A stretch of 64,000 bases of DNA from Halohasta litorea (GTDB lineage Archaea > Halobacteriota > Halobacteria > Halobacteriales > Haloferacaceae): assembly GCF_024494645.1 (NCBI RefSeq), contig NZ_JANHDJ010000001.1, forward strand, positions 496,001 to 560,000. The letters run 5' to 3'. The notes under the pieces are model-generated. The model was given only the letters and a program-made list of their open reading frames with translations. It ran no database searches and was not told where the DNA came from. Of the stretch, positions 41,466 through 50,640 are shown in pieces. The stretch's first letter is position 1; each line of letters starts with the position of its first letter. The position numbers and the translations under genes are program-made.

Positions 41466-42287
41466 TCAGTCGAACCGGACGGCGATGTTCGTCACCGGGA
41501 GCCGAGCCTGTTCCGGATGGCGGACCGTCCCATCTCGCTCGACCGCGAGGTCGGCGGTGACAGTGTCGGTAGCCGCATCGTAGCTGACGTTCCGGTACCC
41601 TTCGGCTCGGAGCCGCCGGTCCCAGCCGTCGGCACGGGGTGACTCGATCCGAACGCGGAGGTCATCCCCCTCGACGGTCCGGTTGTGGAGGGTTCGGGTG
41701 TTCGGTCGGAGCTCGCCGACGACCAGGACGGTTCGCTCGCCGCCGACGCCAGTGGTCGACCCACCCTGTGCCGTGGCGACTGTCGGGACGAGAGCACGCT
41801 CCTCGCCGACGACGAACGGCAGCGACGAGCGGGCGATGCTTCGCCCGTCGTCGGCGCGGAAGACGACGCCGCTCTCGTAGACGACATCGCCGCCGTCGCT
41901 CCGGAACACCAGCGGCTGCAGCGTCACGTTGGTCACGTTGTTCGGGTCGTCGACGAACGCCTCCCCCGGTGTCGTGCTGTTCTGGCCGATGGTGATCGTT
42001 ACCGGATCGCCGACGGCGACGGTACCGCTGGCGAGTCGCATCTCCGTCGCCCGGCTGGGGTCCTCGTAGCGGGCGATATCGCCGAAGTTGTCGGCCAGCA
42101 CGTCGAAGGCGCGTTCGACGTTCCGAACCTCCTCGGCGGCCTGTCGGTCCTCCAGGCCGCTGAAGCCGAAGACGGTCGCGGTCGTGATCGTCGTGATGAC
42201 GATCGAAAAGACGAGGATGTAGCCCAGCGTCTCGCTGACCCCACGGTTGTCGGCTCCCAACAGTCCCATCGGTCGCGGTCCGGTCAT
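41466..42287 (-). CDS. Pilin-like protein 5 of the Tad/T4P-like operon
   Basis: This 273-residue protein has a short basic N-terminus, the type IV pilin-like helix NRGVSETLGYILVFSIVITTI (about residues 14-34), and a large extracytoplasmic beta-rich domain. Haloarchaeal operons with a TadA/TadC pair carry several such proteins (DUF7289-like, number from memory). It is the last gene and starts by a 4-bp ATGA overlap with the preceding pilin-like gene. It is probably a structural or tip subunit. Confidence 0.75.
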   Translation of the reverse strand: MTGPRPMGLLGADNRGVSETLGYILVFSIVITTITTATVFGFSGLEDRQAAEEVRNVERAFDVLADNFGDIARYEDPSRATEMRLASGTVAVGDPVTITIGQNSTTPGEAFVDDPNNVTNVTLQPLVFRSDGGDVVYESGVVFRADDGRSIARSSLPFVVGEERALVPTVATAQGGSTTGVGGERTVLVVGELRPNTRTLHNRTVEGDDLRVRIESPRADGWDRRLRAEGYRNVSYDAATDTVTADLAVERDGTVRHPEQARLPVTNIAVRFD

Positions 42288-42778
42288 CCCTCGACCACCA
42301 GCCGACCGGCCTCGACGGGCTCGCCCGCTGGCGGCGTCTCGTAGACGATCCGCAGGTCGCCGCCGTTCAGTTGCCCATCGGTCGAGACGGGAACGGCCGT
42401 CTCGGGATAGCTCACGGTGACGTTCATCGTCGGGTTCGAGGTCAGGAGGTTGATCGTCTCGTTTCTGATCTCGATCCGATACCCGGTTCCGGCGACCTGC
42501 CGGGGTAGGTTCACGTCGAGTGCCACCGTCCCCCTCGCTGTCGTGCTGTTGGCGTCGGCGTGGGCGACCTGCGCGAGGCGGTCGGCCTCGTGGATGTTCG
42601 CGGCCAACTGCGAGCCGACGACAGTCAGTTCGTCGTCGACGACCTGTTCTGATTGGCCCTCCAGGAGCCCCCCGCCAGCGGTCACCAAGACTCCGAGGAG
42701 GAGCCCGGCGACCGCCAACATCAATACGTAGCCGACGGTCACCGAGACGCCGCGCCGATCACGACGAAAACGGCTCAT
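42284..42778 (-). CDS. Pilin-like protein 4 of the operon
   Basis: This 164-residue protein begins MSRFRRDRRGVSVTVGYVLM, with a single hydrophobic helix (SVTVGYVLMLAVAGLLLGVLV) right after a basic patch. The remainder is a polar extracellular domain (EVDDELTV..., VEAGRLVVEG). DUF7266-like haloarchaeal proteins look similar. It is coupled to both neighbours by ATGA overlaps (42775-42778 and 42284-42287). A longer frame to 42895 is rejected because of the overlap. Confidence 0.72.
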   Translation of the reverse strand: MSRFRRDRRGVSVTVGYVLMLAVAGLLLGVLVTAGGGLLEGQSEQVVDDELTVVGSQLAANIHEADRLAQVAHADANSTTARGTVALDVNLPRQVAGTGYRIEIRNETINLLTSNPTMNVTVSYPETAVPVSTDGQLNGGDLRIVYETPPAGEPVEAGRLVVEG

Positions 42779-43713
42779 TGCGGCTCTCCTGGTGCGACCC
42801 GCACCGTCGTTTCGAACAGCAAGTCCTGAGACTGGTATGTGATGTCGACCGTTACCGAGTACACCGCGTCGTTCTCGTAGACGCCGCTGCCCCACGAACT
42901 CACCGAGTCGGCCGTCACCTCGGCGGTCCCCTCCTCGCTACCGACGTTGACGAACCGGATCTCGTCGGGTGAGTTCGGTGGCCACAGCGCCCGGAAACAG
43001 TCGGTACTCGCCCCGTTTGTCGAGAGTTGGCTGGCGGTGAAGCCGACGGTCGTCGTCCCGTCGTGTTCGATCGAACACTGCCGGGTCGGCGTCGACCCGT
43101 CGACCGCCTCGGCGACCGAGAGCGTGTCGCTCCCATCCTCGTAGAGGTAGTAGGTCACGTTGTCGCCAGTGGAGTTTATAAACCGGACGCCCATGGCGTC
43201 GGTGTCGCTGGTTGCCGCGGTCGCAGGTTCCAGCTCCGACGGCTCGACTGTGAGGCGGAACCCACGGGCATTGTCGATCCCCTCGGCGAACGTCCAGTTG
43301 GTGCTGTACTCGCCGAATGCGCGGGGATCGCCCGATTCGTCCCACCGCAGCAGTTGTCCAGCCGTGGCGCTCCCGTTTCGGCTGAGGGTGGCGACCGTCC
43401 CGTGACGGGCCCGCTCGCGGTCGACCAGCGGCCCCATGGCGTCGACGGCGGTATCGACGTCGCCGGGGTCGCCGCCACCACCCCGATTTTCGGCCTCGAT
43501 CAGCTCGCCGACGGCGTCGACCGCCTCGCCCCGAAGCTCGATGGCCTCGCTGCCGTCGGCGGTCGTATCCCGCGTGGCGACGTTCTCGGTGAAGATGGCG
43601 GTGTTCAACAGCAGCGCGACCGTCACCAACATGACGGCGAGGGCGAGTGCGGTCACCAACAGCAGCTGGCCGCGGTCGCTGTCGCCGTCGAACCGGGCTC
43701 TCACATCCGCCAT
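42775..43713 (-). CDS. Pilin-like protein 3 of the operon
   Basis: This 312-residue protein has the N-terminal RGQLLLVTALALAVMLVTVALLLNTAIF helix (about residues 14-42), resembling TadE/TadG minor pseudopilins. A large extracytoplasmic domain of about 265 residues follows, with two cysteines (RQCSIEHD, TDCFRAL). It may be a minor pilin or assembly component. It overlaps the preceding gene by 13 bp and the next by 4 bp. Confidence 0.75.
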   Translation of the reverse strand: MADVRARFDGDSDRGQLLLVTALALAVMLVTVALLLNTAIFTENVATRDTTADGSEAIELRGEAVDAVGELIEAENRGGGGDPGDVDTAVDAMGPLVDRERARHGTVATLSRNGSATAGQLLRWDESGDPRAFGEYSTNWTFAEGIDNARGFRLTVEPSELEPATAATSDTDAMGVRFINSTGDNVTYYLYEDGSDTLSVAEAVDGSTPTRQCSIEHDGTTTVGFTASQLSTNGASTDCFRALWPPNSPDEIRFVNVGSEEGTAEVTADSVSSWGSGVYENDAVYSVTVDITYQSQDLLFETTVRVAPGEPQ

Positions 43714-44330
43714 GTGGTTACACGCACCTCCACGCGGTTGTACAGCAGCTCGCTGCCGGGGTCGGCATCCGGCGCGTAAAACGATGCGTCGGAGTCGCTC
43801 GCGACAGCCGACAGCGACTGGGGGTCACTGCCGGTGAGCGTGGCCGAATCCGCAAGCGTGACCGTCCGGCTGGCGGTCACCGCGTTGTCACTCGGGCGGC
43901 CCATCTCGACCATCGACACCGTCCGTCGCGACGGCGTGCCGGTCGTGTTGTGGACCCGCAGCCTCACGTTGTAGGCGATCCGCCGCTCGGCCAGCGTGTC
44001 GTTGAGTCTACTTAAAAAGGCGTTCTGTGAGCCCGAGTCGGTGTAGTAGCCGCTTTCGGGGCTGTCCTGGAAGGCTCCCCGCGAGGCGTTCCAGTAGAGG
44101 ATCGCTTCCTGGAGGCTGCCGTCCTCGGCGGCCGTCGACAGCAGATCCCCGGTTAGCGCCCGTTGTTGGTTTTCGATATGCTGGTTCGACGTGCTGGCCG
44201 ACAGCGGGGTGACCGCCGTCGCCTGCATGGCGAACAGCAGCCCGCTCACCAGCAACAGCGCGGCGATAAACGCCTCGACCGTGTGGGCCTGCCCGCGATC
44301 CGTGTCGACGGTCTCGTGTTTTCGGTTCAT
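43701..44330 (-). CDS. Pilin-like protein 2 of the operon (DUF7288-like)
   Basis: This 209-residue protein begins with about 10 polar residues, then RGQAHTVEAFIAALLLVSGL, a helix resembling pseudopilins, then an extracytoplasmic domain with Asn/Ser-rich stretches (NASRG, NDTLAE, NTTGTPS). I associate it with DUF7288 from memory. It is one base from the upstream gene's stop. Confidence 0.75.
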   Translation of the reverse strand: MNRKHETVDTDRGQAHTVEAFIAALLLVSGLLFAMQATAVTPLSASTSNQHIENQQRALTGDLLSTAAEDGSLQEAILYWNASRGAFQDSPESGYYTDSGSQNAFLSRLNDTLAERRIAYNVRLRVHNTTGTPSRRTVSMVEMGRPSDNAVTASRTVTLADSATLTGSDPQSLSAVASDSDASFYAPDADPGSELLYNRVEVRVTTWRM

Positions 44331-44331
44331 A

Positions 44332-44844
44332 TTACCACACCTTCACCACGAATCGGTACTGATCGCCCTCGATCATCACCGCGCGGCTTGCCACGGTGAC
44401 TTCCGAGGCGGGGCTGTCGTCTCCGCGTGTGAGCGTGTAGTCGGTGCCATCGACGCTCCGGGTGACCGGCGGGCCAGTCGTCGGCGAGTCGCTCAGGTGT
44501 CGCACGGTGACGTTCACGTCCCTGTCGACGCCGAGCAGGTCGCCGGTCGGCTCGGAGGTGTCGAACCCACAGTCGGCGGTGTCACCGAGACTCTCGTTTG
44601 GCCCGAAGAAGGCGGCCGTACACGCCGCCGACAGTACGGAGGGGGTGGCGGGGTCGGCCGCCAGCATCGAGCCCGTCAGGTGGTCGGCCGTCCGGTCGGC
44701 GACGACCGGCGAGCTCCCGGCGGCGGTCGAAAACGGCTCGAACAGTGTGGGGACGAACGCGAAGACGATCCCCACCGCGATGATGAACACGCCCGCGCCG
44801 ATGCCGAAATCGATCACTGTCTGTCCCCGATCAGTTCGTCTCAT
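44332..44844 (-). CDS. Pilin-like protein 1 of the operon (DUF7287-like)
   Basis: This 170-residue protein starts MRRTDRGQTVIDFGIGAGVF, with a single hydrophobic helix (IDFGIGAGVFIIAVGIVFAFVPTLF). The rest is exported, with cysteines in SAACTAAFF and DCGFD. It begins by ATGA overlap (44841-44844) with the TadC-like gene, so its product is made with the assembly machinery. Confidence 0.77.
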   Translation of the reverse strand: MRRTDRGQTVIDFGIGAGVFIIAVGIVFAFVPTLFEPFSTAAGSSPVVADRTADHLTGSMLAADPATPSVLSAACTAAFFGPNESLGDTADCGFDTSEPTGDLLGVDRDVNVTVRHLSDSPTTGPPVTRSVDGTDYTLTRGDDSPASEVTVASRAVMIEGDQYRFVVKVW

Positions 44845-46874
44845 CCGACCACCACCCAGACCGCCAGCGCGATCGTCTGGAGGATGACGACGAACTTGAC
44901 ACCCGAGGCCAGTTTCGCGGTCCGGATGTAGCCCGCGATCAGCCCCGCCAACACGGCCTGGATCGAGACGGCATGGAAGAACAGCAGCGACAGCAGATCC
45001 GGATTGACGCCGCCGCCGAACTCCTGGCCGCCGCTGGCCGCGCCGCCACCGCTGCCCGACGCCTGGTCGGTGAGTCCCGCCATCACGTCGATGAACTGCG
45101 TCTGGAGGATCGCCATCACACCCAACAGCGTGAGGTAGGTCATCAGGATAATGGCGACCTGCATCCGGGTTCGTGAGATCCGCTCGCGTTCGATGTCGTC
45201 GGTGTTTTCACTCGCCTGGGCGGCGGTCCGCAACACGTCGGTGATCTCGCTGGAGGCCTCCTGGGCCTCGGTGATGAGTTTGACCGTCCGGGCCAGCCGT
45301 GGGAGGTGGTATTTGTTGTTGAACTCGACGAACGCCTCCCGGAGACTGATGCCGTAGTTGACTTTGGCGTACATCACCTCGAACTCGTCGGCGAGTTTGC
45401 CGCTGGAGGTCTCGGCAACAGTCATGATCGAATCCAGGAGCGTCTGGCCGGTGTCGTTGGCGCTCGACAGTTTTCTGAGATTGGTCGAGAGCTTCCCCGT
45501 GATGGCGTTCCGCGTGTAGACGTTCCACTCGTAGAAAATCGCCAGCGGGATACAGATCAGATAGATCGGGGCGTACGCCCAGATGAAGGTGCTCCAGACC
45601 GGCCGATCGATCCACGCCTGGATCGACAGCGGTGCCCGGCCGGTCCCGACCGCAACGCCAACCACGAGCAGTGCGGCGGGGACGGTCAGCGCCAGCGTGA
45701 ACAGGGGATTGTCGCGGAAAAACAGGTGTGGAGCCGTCAGTACCCGTTTGATCTTGTAGGCCCGCTCGCCGGATTTGATCCGGTCGAAGACCCGGAAGCG
45801 ACCGACGAACCCCTCGACGAGACCGAGATGGGTGAGCCCTTCCTTGGTCGACTCCCTGAGTCGATCGCTGCTGGCCCTCGGTCGGAGGTAGCCGTCGCCG
45901 GGGTCGTCCTGTTTGACCGTCGAGACGAGCACGAGGAACGCCGCGCCGATCAGCGGGATCAACAGATAGATCGTCCCGTAGAGGAGTCGCTCGTCGGCGT
46001 TACCGAGCATCCCCATGATGACCAGAATGATCACGAGCAGCAGGGGAAACAGCGAGAGCGTCATGTACATCTCGCCGAATAGTTCCAGGGTCTCTAAGGT
46101 CATCTCCTGTTGCTGTTTGGCGGTCCGCATGTGGGCGTCCTTCTTGTCCTTCAGGAAGGATTCCATATCCCCGCCGGAGTTGACGATCGACAGCATATCG
46201 GTCAGAAACTGCGCCAGCGGCTCGCTCGGCGTCTCTAAGGACTGCTTGCGGATCGCGTTGCGGTAGTCGGTGCCGAAATACTCGGTTTCGTTGACGATGC
46301 TCTGGAACTCCCGGGCGATCTCGTCGTAGGTGTCTTCGGCCTCGGCCATCGCCCGGAGGATCTCTAGCTGATTGAGCCCGCCGACCGACAGCGCGTACAT
46401 AAAGGAGATCGCGTCGGGCAGCAGGATGTTGATGTTCCGTTTGCGCTCTCCGGCCCGCATATACGGGAGGCCGACCAGCCCGCCGAATCCGAGGGTAAAC
46501 CCGATCGAGCCGAAGACGATCCCCGCCAGCCCGACGGTCACCGGGACGACCAGCGACCGCAGGAAGGCGGCCACCTGGCTCGAACCCACCGGGATCCCGA
46601 GACTCAGCATATCCGGCGAGAGGAGGCCGAACCGGAACAGTCCGTACCCCAAAAGCGAGCCGACGATCCACAACACGCCCCCGAGGATCGTCCCGATCCC
46701 CAGCGCCCGCGAAATGTAGATCTCGACGGTATCGGCCATCCGCGCCTCGGTCAGTTTCCCCTCTAGGTCGTCGACGAAGTCGCTGCTGTCGTCGAACACC
46801 AGCCGGTAGAGGGGGTAGAACGCATCGGCGAGGCCGTCGGTCTCGGCGTCAGTTCGGGTGGTTTGGAGGCTCAT
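44841..46874 (-). CDS. TadC/PilC-like pilus assembly membrane protein
   Basis: This 677-residue polytopic protein contains two GspF/TadC-type domains. The first follows the helices near residues 50-130 (SFMYALSVGGLNQLEILRAMAEA through LAQFLTDMLSIVNSGGDMESF). The second lies in the C-terminal half (LRKLSSANDTGQTLLDSIMT, LRTAAQASENTDDIERERI). Such proteins form the platform that the ATPase turns to insert pilins. It directly follows the ATPase gene, separated by no bases. Confidence 0.88.
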   Translation of the reverse strand: MSLQTTRTDAETDGLADAFYPLYRLVFDDSSDFVDDLEGKLTEARMADTVEIYISRALGIGTILGGVLWIVGSLLGYGLFRFGLLSPDMLSLGIPVGSSQVAAFLRSLVVPVTVGLAGIVFGSIGFTLGFGGLVGLPYMRAGERKRNINILLPDAISFMYALSVGGLNQLEILRAMAEAEDTYDEIAREFQSIVNETEYFGTDYRNAIRKQSLETPSEPLAQFLTDMLSIVNSGGDMESFLKDKKDAHMRTAKQQQEMTLETLELFGEMYMTLSLFPLLLVIILVIMGMLGNADERLLYGTIYLLIPLIGAAFLVLVSTVKQDDPGDGYLRPRASSDRLRESTKEGLTHLGLVEGFVGRFRVFDRIKSGERAYKIKRVLTAPHLFFRDNPLFTLALTVPAALLVVGVAVGTGRAPLSIQAWIDRPVWSTFIWAYAPIYLICIPLAIFYEWNVYTRNAITGKLSTNLRKLSSANDTGQTLLDSIMTVAETSSGKLADEFEVMYAKVNYGISLREAFVEFNNKYHLPRLARTVKLITEAQEASSEITDVLRTAAQASENTDDIERERISRTRMQVAIILMTYLTLLGVMAILQTQFIDVMAGLTDQASGSGGGAASGGQEFGGGVNPDLLSLLFFHAVSIQAVLAGLIAGYIRTAKLASGVKFVVILQTIALAVWVVVG

Positions 46875-49800
46875 CTACTCGTCCTCGGCTGGGTCGATCT
46901 CGTCTCCGCCCCACCCCTCGGCCGATTCATCAGCCGGTCGGTCGAACGGCTCACCGACCGGCGAGTCGCCAGCGTCTTCCTCGGCGAGGAAGCTTTCGAT
47001 CGGGTCCTGCTCATCGGCTGGCTGGTCATCAACCGTTGGCTCGGTATCGTCCGCCGACTCGTCGGCGTTCGTCGCCTCCGATTCGCGTGCCGTCTCGTCG
47101 GCGTCGGCTGCCGACTCCTCGCCGGCCGCTTCCGGTTCCAACATCCCCGTGAGCGCATCGCTGATCGAGGCTCCCGTCCGGCCGCGGTACTCCTCGAACA
47201 GTTCCTCTCCCTCGTCGAGGATTTCCGCGGCGAGTTCGCGCTGCTCCTCGCCGGGATCGGGCCGCGGCACCAGCGCCTCCGTCTCGGGGTCGACGTCGAT
47301 CAGCACCGACTCCATCTCTCGGAGGTCTTCGAGGCTCGCCTCCAGCTGGTCGTTGGCCATCAGCGCGAGGATGGTGTCGGGATCGTTGATATAAGCCTGG
47401 ACCGTCGCCGCGACCTGCGTGTAGGTATTCAATCCCCGGTCGATCAGGTAGGCCAACACGAGTCGCCGTTCGAACATCTCGCTTTCCAGCTCCGCGTCGG
47501 TCCAGCCGCGGTCGAACTTGATCTCCTCTAAGGTGTTGGAGGTCCCCATCTTCAGGAACCGGTCGCCCTCGGCCTGCCACTGGTAGATGTCCTGGACGTT
47601 GATCTCGTCGTTCTCCGCATCGTAGTGGTTGATTTCGGTGAGCGACTTGTTCCGGCGGACCTTCTTGCCCTTGACACGCGTCGAGGTCTGAATAGAGACG
47701 AGATCGAGCGCCGAAAACATCGTCTTCGAGACGTTGATCGGCTGGGTCGTAAACCGCTTGAGCACCTCGCCGACCGAATCGGCGTGGAACGTCGTGTAGG
47801 TGGTGTGGCCCGTCGACATGACCTGGAAGAGAGTTCGGCCTTCCTCTCCTCTGATCTCGCCCATCACGATGTAGTCGGGCCGCTGGCGCAGGGCGGCCTC
47901 CAGGAGATCGAACTCGTCGATGTCGCCCTTGTCGCCCTCGGTAAAGGAGGGCCGCGTCACGGAGGCAATCCAGTTGCGTTGTGGGAGTTCGACCTCGCGA
48001 GTATCTTCGATCGAGACGATTTTAGTGTTCGATGGAATGAAAAGCGAAACCGCATTCAGCGAGGTCGTCTTCCCCGAGGCCGTGCCGCCAGCGAAGATGA
48101 GGCTCTTGTCGTTCTCGATGGCCAGCCAGAGGAAGGCCATCTCGTCGAGCGAGAACGTCTTCCAGTTCACGAGGTCGATCGGCGTGAAGGGGACCTCCTT
48201 GAACTGCCGGATGGTGTAGTTGGTACCGTGATCGGAGACTTCCTTGCCGAGGGTGAGCTGTGCTCGTGAGCCGTCGGGGAGGGTGGCGTCGACCTGTGGG
48301 CTGCGCTTGGAGACGCCCTTCCCGGAGCGCTGGGCGAGTTTGACGACGAAATCGTCGAGTTCTGTCTCGCCGTGGACGACGTTGGTGATGATCTGCTCGT
48401 ACCCCGAGTGGTAGACGAACACGGGGGAGTTGTAGCCGTCACAGGAGATATCCTCGACGTTGATGTCGTGTTTGATCGGGTCGATCCGCTCGTAGCCGAG
48501 GAAGTCCCGCTGGAGGTAGTACAGCAGTTTCTCGACCTGGTATTCGGTCAGTGTCTCGGGGTTTTCGGCGAGCACTGCGGGCTCGGGCCGGGCGGCGATG
48601 CCGTCGAGGTTGCGGCCGCCCGACTCGTTGTCGGCATCTGTCTCGCCGTCAACCTCGATTCCGAAGCTCGCCAGGAGCTCGCCGAGATCGCTGTCGGGGT
48701 TCGGGTCGAGGCGGTACTCGTCGGGGTCGAGCCGGTCGGGGACGAGTCGCTCGGCCAGCGGCGGCCGGTCGGCGTCGCCGGTGTCGTGGTCCCGTGAGGC
48801 GAGATACTCGCCGTACCGGGTGTCCCCGGCTCTGTTGTCGGCCGCGTCGTTCTCGTCGTCTTCGAGCTCATCCAGCATCGTTTCGAGCCCCGCGATCGGC
48901 TCCTCGAAGCGCTCGACCAGCCGTTCGAACCGATCGAGCAGGGCGTTGGCGTAGATCGCGAACCTCGGCGGTAGCTCGGCGAATCGGTCGCCCAGCGACG
49001 ACTCCGTCGACCGGTCGTAGAGATCGTACCGGGCCAACAGCCGGTAGGTCTCCGACTCGATGACCGCCCGGCGGGCGTCGCTGTCTGCGGCCTCCGCGCC
49101 CTGGTCGCCGTACTTGATCGCGGTCCGAAGCTTTCCGGTCAGGTAGGTTGCGATCTCCTTTTCGATCTCGTTTCTGTACGGCTCGACCGTGTAGTACTTC
49201 GTCTCGTTTTCCTTCGTCGACCGGAAGACGATCACGAACGCCTGCGGCTCGTTGACCCAGTAGCGTTCGACCTCAGCGAAGTGGGTCTTTTTCGCCATCG
49301 GCACTGCCTTTTCGAGGTCGTAGCGGTTGACCAGCGTGGTCCGTCCATCGTCGGTCGTAAAGAAGGCGTCCTCGTCGATGCCGTCCTGGATGTCCACCGT
49401 TCGTTCGTCGACCAACTCCGCGAGCCGCTCGGCGGTGTCGGCACCGCCAGCGAGCATGGAGTCGAGCGCCTCGGGGTCCCAGCCGAGCGCCTCGCCCCTG
49501 TCGAAGGAGATGAGCTCGCCTTCCTCAGTTCGCGGACGGCTGCCGTCGGGCTCGTAGTAGTAGAGGCGTTTGTGGTGTTCCCAGAGCCACGTTCCCTTGA
49601 CGACCGGCGTGGTCTCGGGATTGCAGAACTCCTCGAAGAAGTTGTGAAGCCGGATCCCGCGGTCGACCCCGTCGTCGACGGCTTCGGCGAACGCCAGGGG
49701 GTGCATCCCCGCCAGCTCCTCGATCTCCATGCCGAGGGACTCGACGCGCGCCCAGCCGTCATCGTCGGCCCCCTCGACGTCTCCACCCTCGTCGAAGGTA

Positions 49801-50000
49801 TCGGTCGCGCTGCTCGCCGCCGACCGCCCGGACGCCAGCTCATCGGCGGCCCCGGAGGGCCCGTACTCGTTGAGGTAGTCCTCCCAGGTGTACTCGCCGA
49901 CGGCGGGTGACTCGTCTGTTCCTGACGACGCCCGAGCGGTCGACTCCTCGTCGGAGGGCTCGGCCTGTTCGGAGACGCCTTCGGCGTCGTCGACTGCCAT
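46875..50000 (-). CDS. TadA/VirB11-like type IV secretion-pilus ATPase
   Basis: This 1041-residue ATPase has a very acidic first 60 residues and a long N-terminal domain (about 60-520, including AVPMAKKTHFAEVERYWVNE). The catalytic part has Walker A FAGGTASGKTTSLN (about 636-648), an Asp box (SIEDTREVELPQR), Walker B-like YIVMGEIRGEEGRTLFQ (about 707-722) and a His box GHTTYTTFHAD (about 728-738). The C-terminus again is acidic (about 930-1041). It powers pilus assembly or secretion. It is longer than typical PilB/TadA proteins (400-600 residues), mainly because of the N-terminal domain. First gene of the seven-gene operon. Confidence 0.9.
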   Translation of the reverse strand: MAVDDAEGVSEQAEPSDEESTARASSGTDESPAVGEYTWEDYLNEYGPSGAADELASGRSAASSATDTFDEGGDVEGADDDGWARVESLGMEIEELAGMHPLAFAEAVDDGVDRGIRLHNFFEEFCNPETTPVVKGTWLWEHHKRLYYYEPDGSRPRTEEGELISFDRGEALGWDPEALDSMLAGGADTAERLAELVDERTVDIQDGIDEDAFFTTDDGRTTLVNRYDLEKAVPMAKKTHFAEVERYWVNEPQAFVIVFRSTKENETKYYTVEPYRNEIEKEIATYLTGKLRTAIKYGDQGAEAADSDARRAVIESETYRLLARYDLYDRSTESSLGDRFAELPPRFAIYANALLDRFERLVERFEEPIAGLETMLDELEDDENDAADNRAGDTRYGEYLASRDHDTGDADRPPLAERLVPDRLDPDEYRLDPNPDSDLGELLASFGIEVDGETDADNESGGRNLDGIAARPEPAVLAENPETLTEYQVEKLLYYLQRDFLGYERIDPIKHDINVEDISCDGYNSPVFVYHSGYEQIITNVVHGETELDDFVVKLAQRSGKGVSKRSPQVDATLPDGSRAQLTLGKEVSDHGTNYTIRQFKEVPFTPIDLVNWKTFSLDEMAFLWLAIENDKSLIFAGGTASGKTTSLNAVSLFIPSNTKIVSIEDTREVELPQRNWIASVTRPSFTEGDKGDIDEFDLLEAALRQRPDYIVMGEIRGEEGRTLFQVMSTGHTTYTTFHADSVGEVLKRFTTQPINVSKTMFSALDLVSIQTSTRVKGKKVRRNKSLTEINHYDAENDEINVQDIYQWQAEGDRFLKMGTSNTLEEIKFDRGWTDAELESEMFERRLVLAYLIDRGLNTYTQVAATVQAYINDPDTILALMANDQLEASLEDLREMESVLIDVDPETEALVPRPDPGEEQRELAAEILDEGEELFEEYRGRTGASISDALTGMLEPEAAGEESAADADETARESEATNADESADDTEPTVDDQPADEQDPIESFLAEEDAGDSPVGEPFDRPADESAEGWGGDEIDPAEDE

Positions 50001-50142
50001 GGCCCGTCGTAGCTGCTGTTTGCATATATAGTTCTGGGGAGTAGTATCAGATGTGATAACTAACTGACCCCAACAGCGGGCGCTTCCAGACGATTGCTAT
50101 GGGTTTTCGCCGTCCGGCCCCGATTGTCGTGTCGGCTCGCTG

Positions 50143-50544
50143 TCAGGGTACGGGGGTCACCGACGGGCCGAGTTCCTCGACGGCTTCGACGATCGCCTCG
50201 TGGTCGGCGGTCGCCTCGTAATAAAAGACGAGATCGAAGGTGCCCTCGCGGAGCAGCTGTTGGCACTCCCAGACGAACTCCTCGTCGTCGACGGTCAGTC
50301 CCTGGAACTGGTTCGACGAGAAGTTCGTGTCGTCGTTGCCCGCATAAATGTAGGTCTCGCCCTTGTTTGCGTGCTCGGCGATGATCTCATTTAAATCGAC
50401 GGTGAGTTCGTGCATTTCGAGGTCCTCCTGGCCCGTGAGGTCGGTGTGGACGATCAGGCCGACCAGTTCGATCTCGCCGGGCTCCAAGAGTGCTTTGGTT
50501 CGCTGATAGAGGTCCGAATCGAGTGTCTCGCTCATATCGGCCAT
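50143..50544 (-). CDS. DUF5778-family protein
   Basis: This 133-residue acidic protein has DSDLYQRTKALLEPGEIELVG, ETYIYAGNDDTNFSSNQFQG and EFVWECQQLLREGTFDLVFYYEA, matching a haloarchaeal family with no known function. Starts at 50544 or 50535 are both possible. It is divergent from the membrane protein at 50641. Confidence 0.85.
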   Translation of the reverse strand: MADMSETLDSDLYQRTKALLEPGEIELVGLIVHTDLTGQEDLEMHELTVDLNEIIAEHANKGETYIYAGNDDTNFSSNQFQGLTVDDEEFVWECQQLLREGTFDLVFYYEATADHEAIVEAVEELGPSVTPVP

Positions 50545-50611
50545 GGGAGGTCGACCAGTAAACGACTGCCGATCCTGTGCCGACGAGAGCCGAAGTGAAC
50601 CAACACGAACG

Positions 50612-50619
50612 TTTATAAA
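50612..50619 (+). promoter_or_regulatory. TATA box of the membrane protein gene
   Basis: TTTATAAA is centred about 25 bp upstream of the ATG at 50641. Confidence 0.7.
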
Positions 50620-50640
50620 TGCTGTGTTACACGTTTACGT

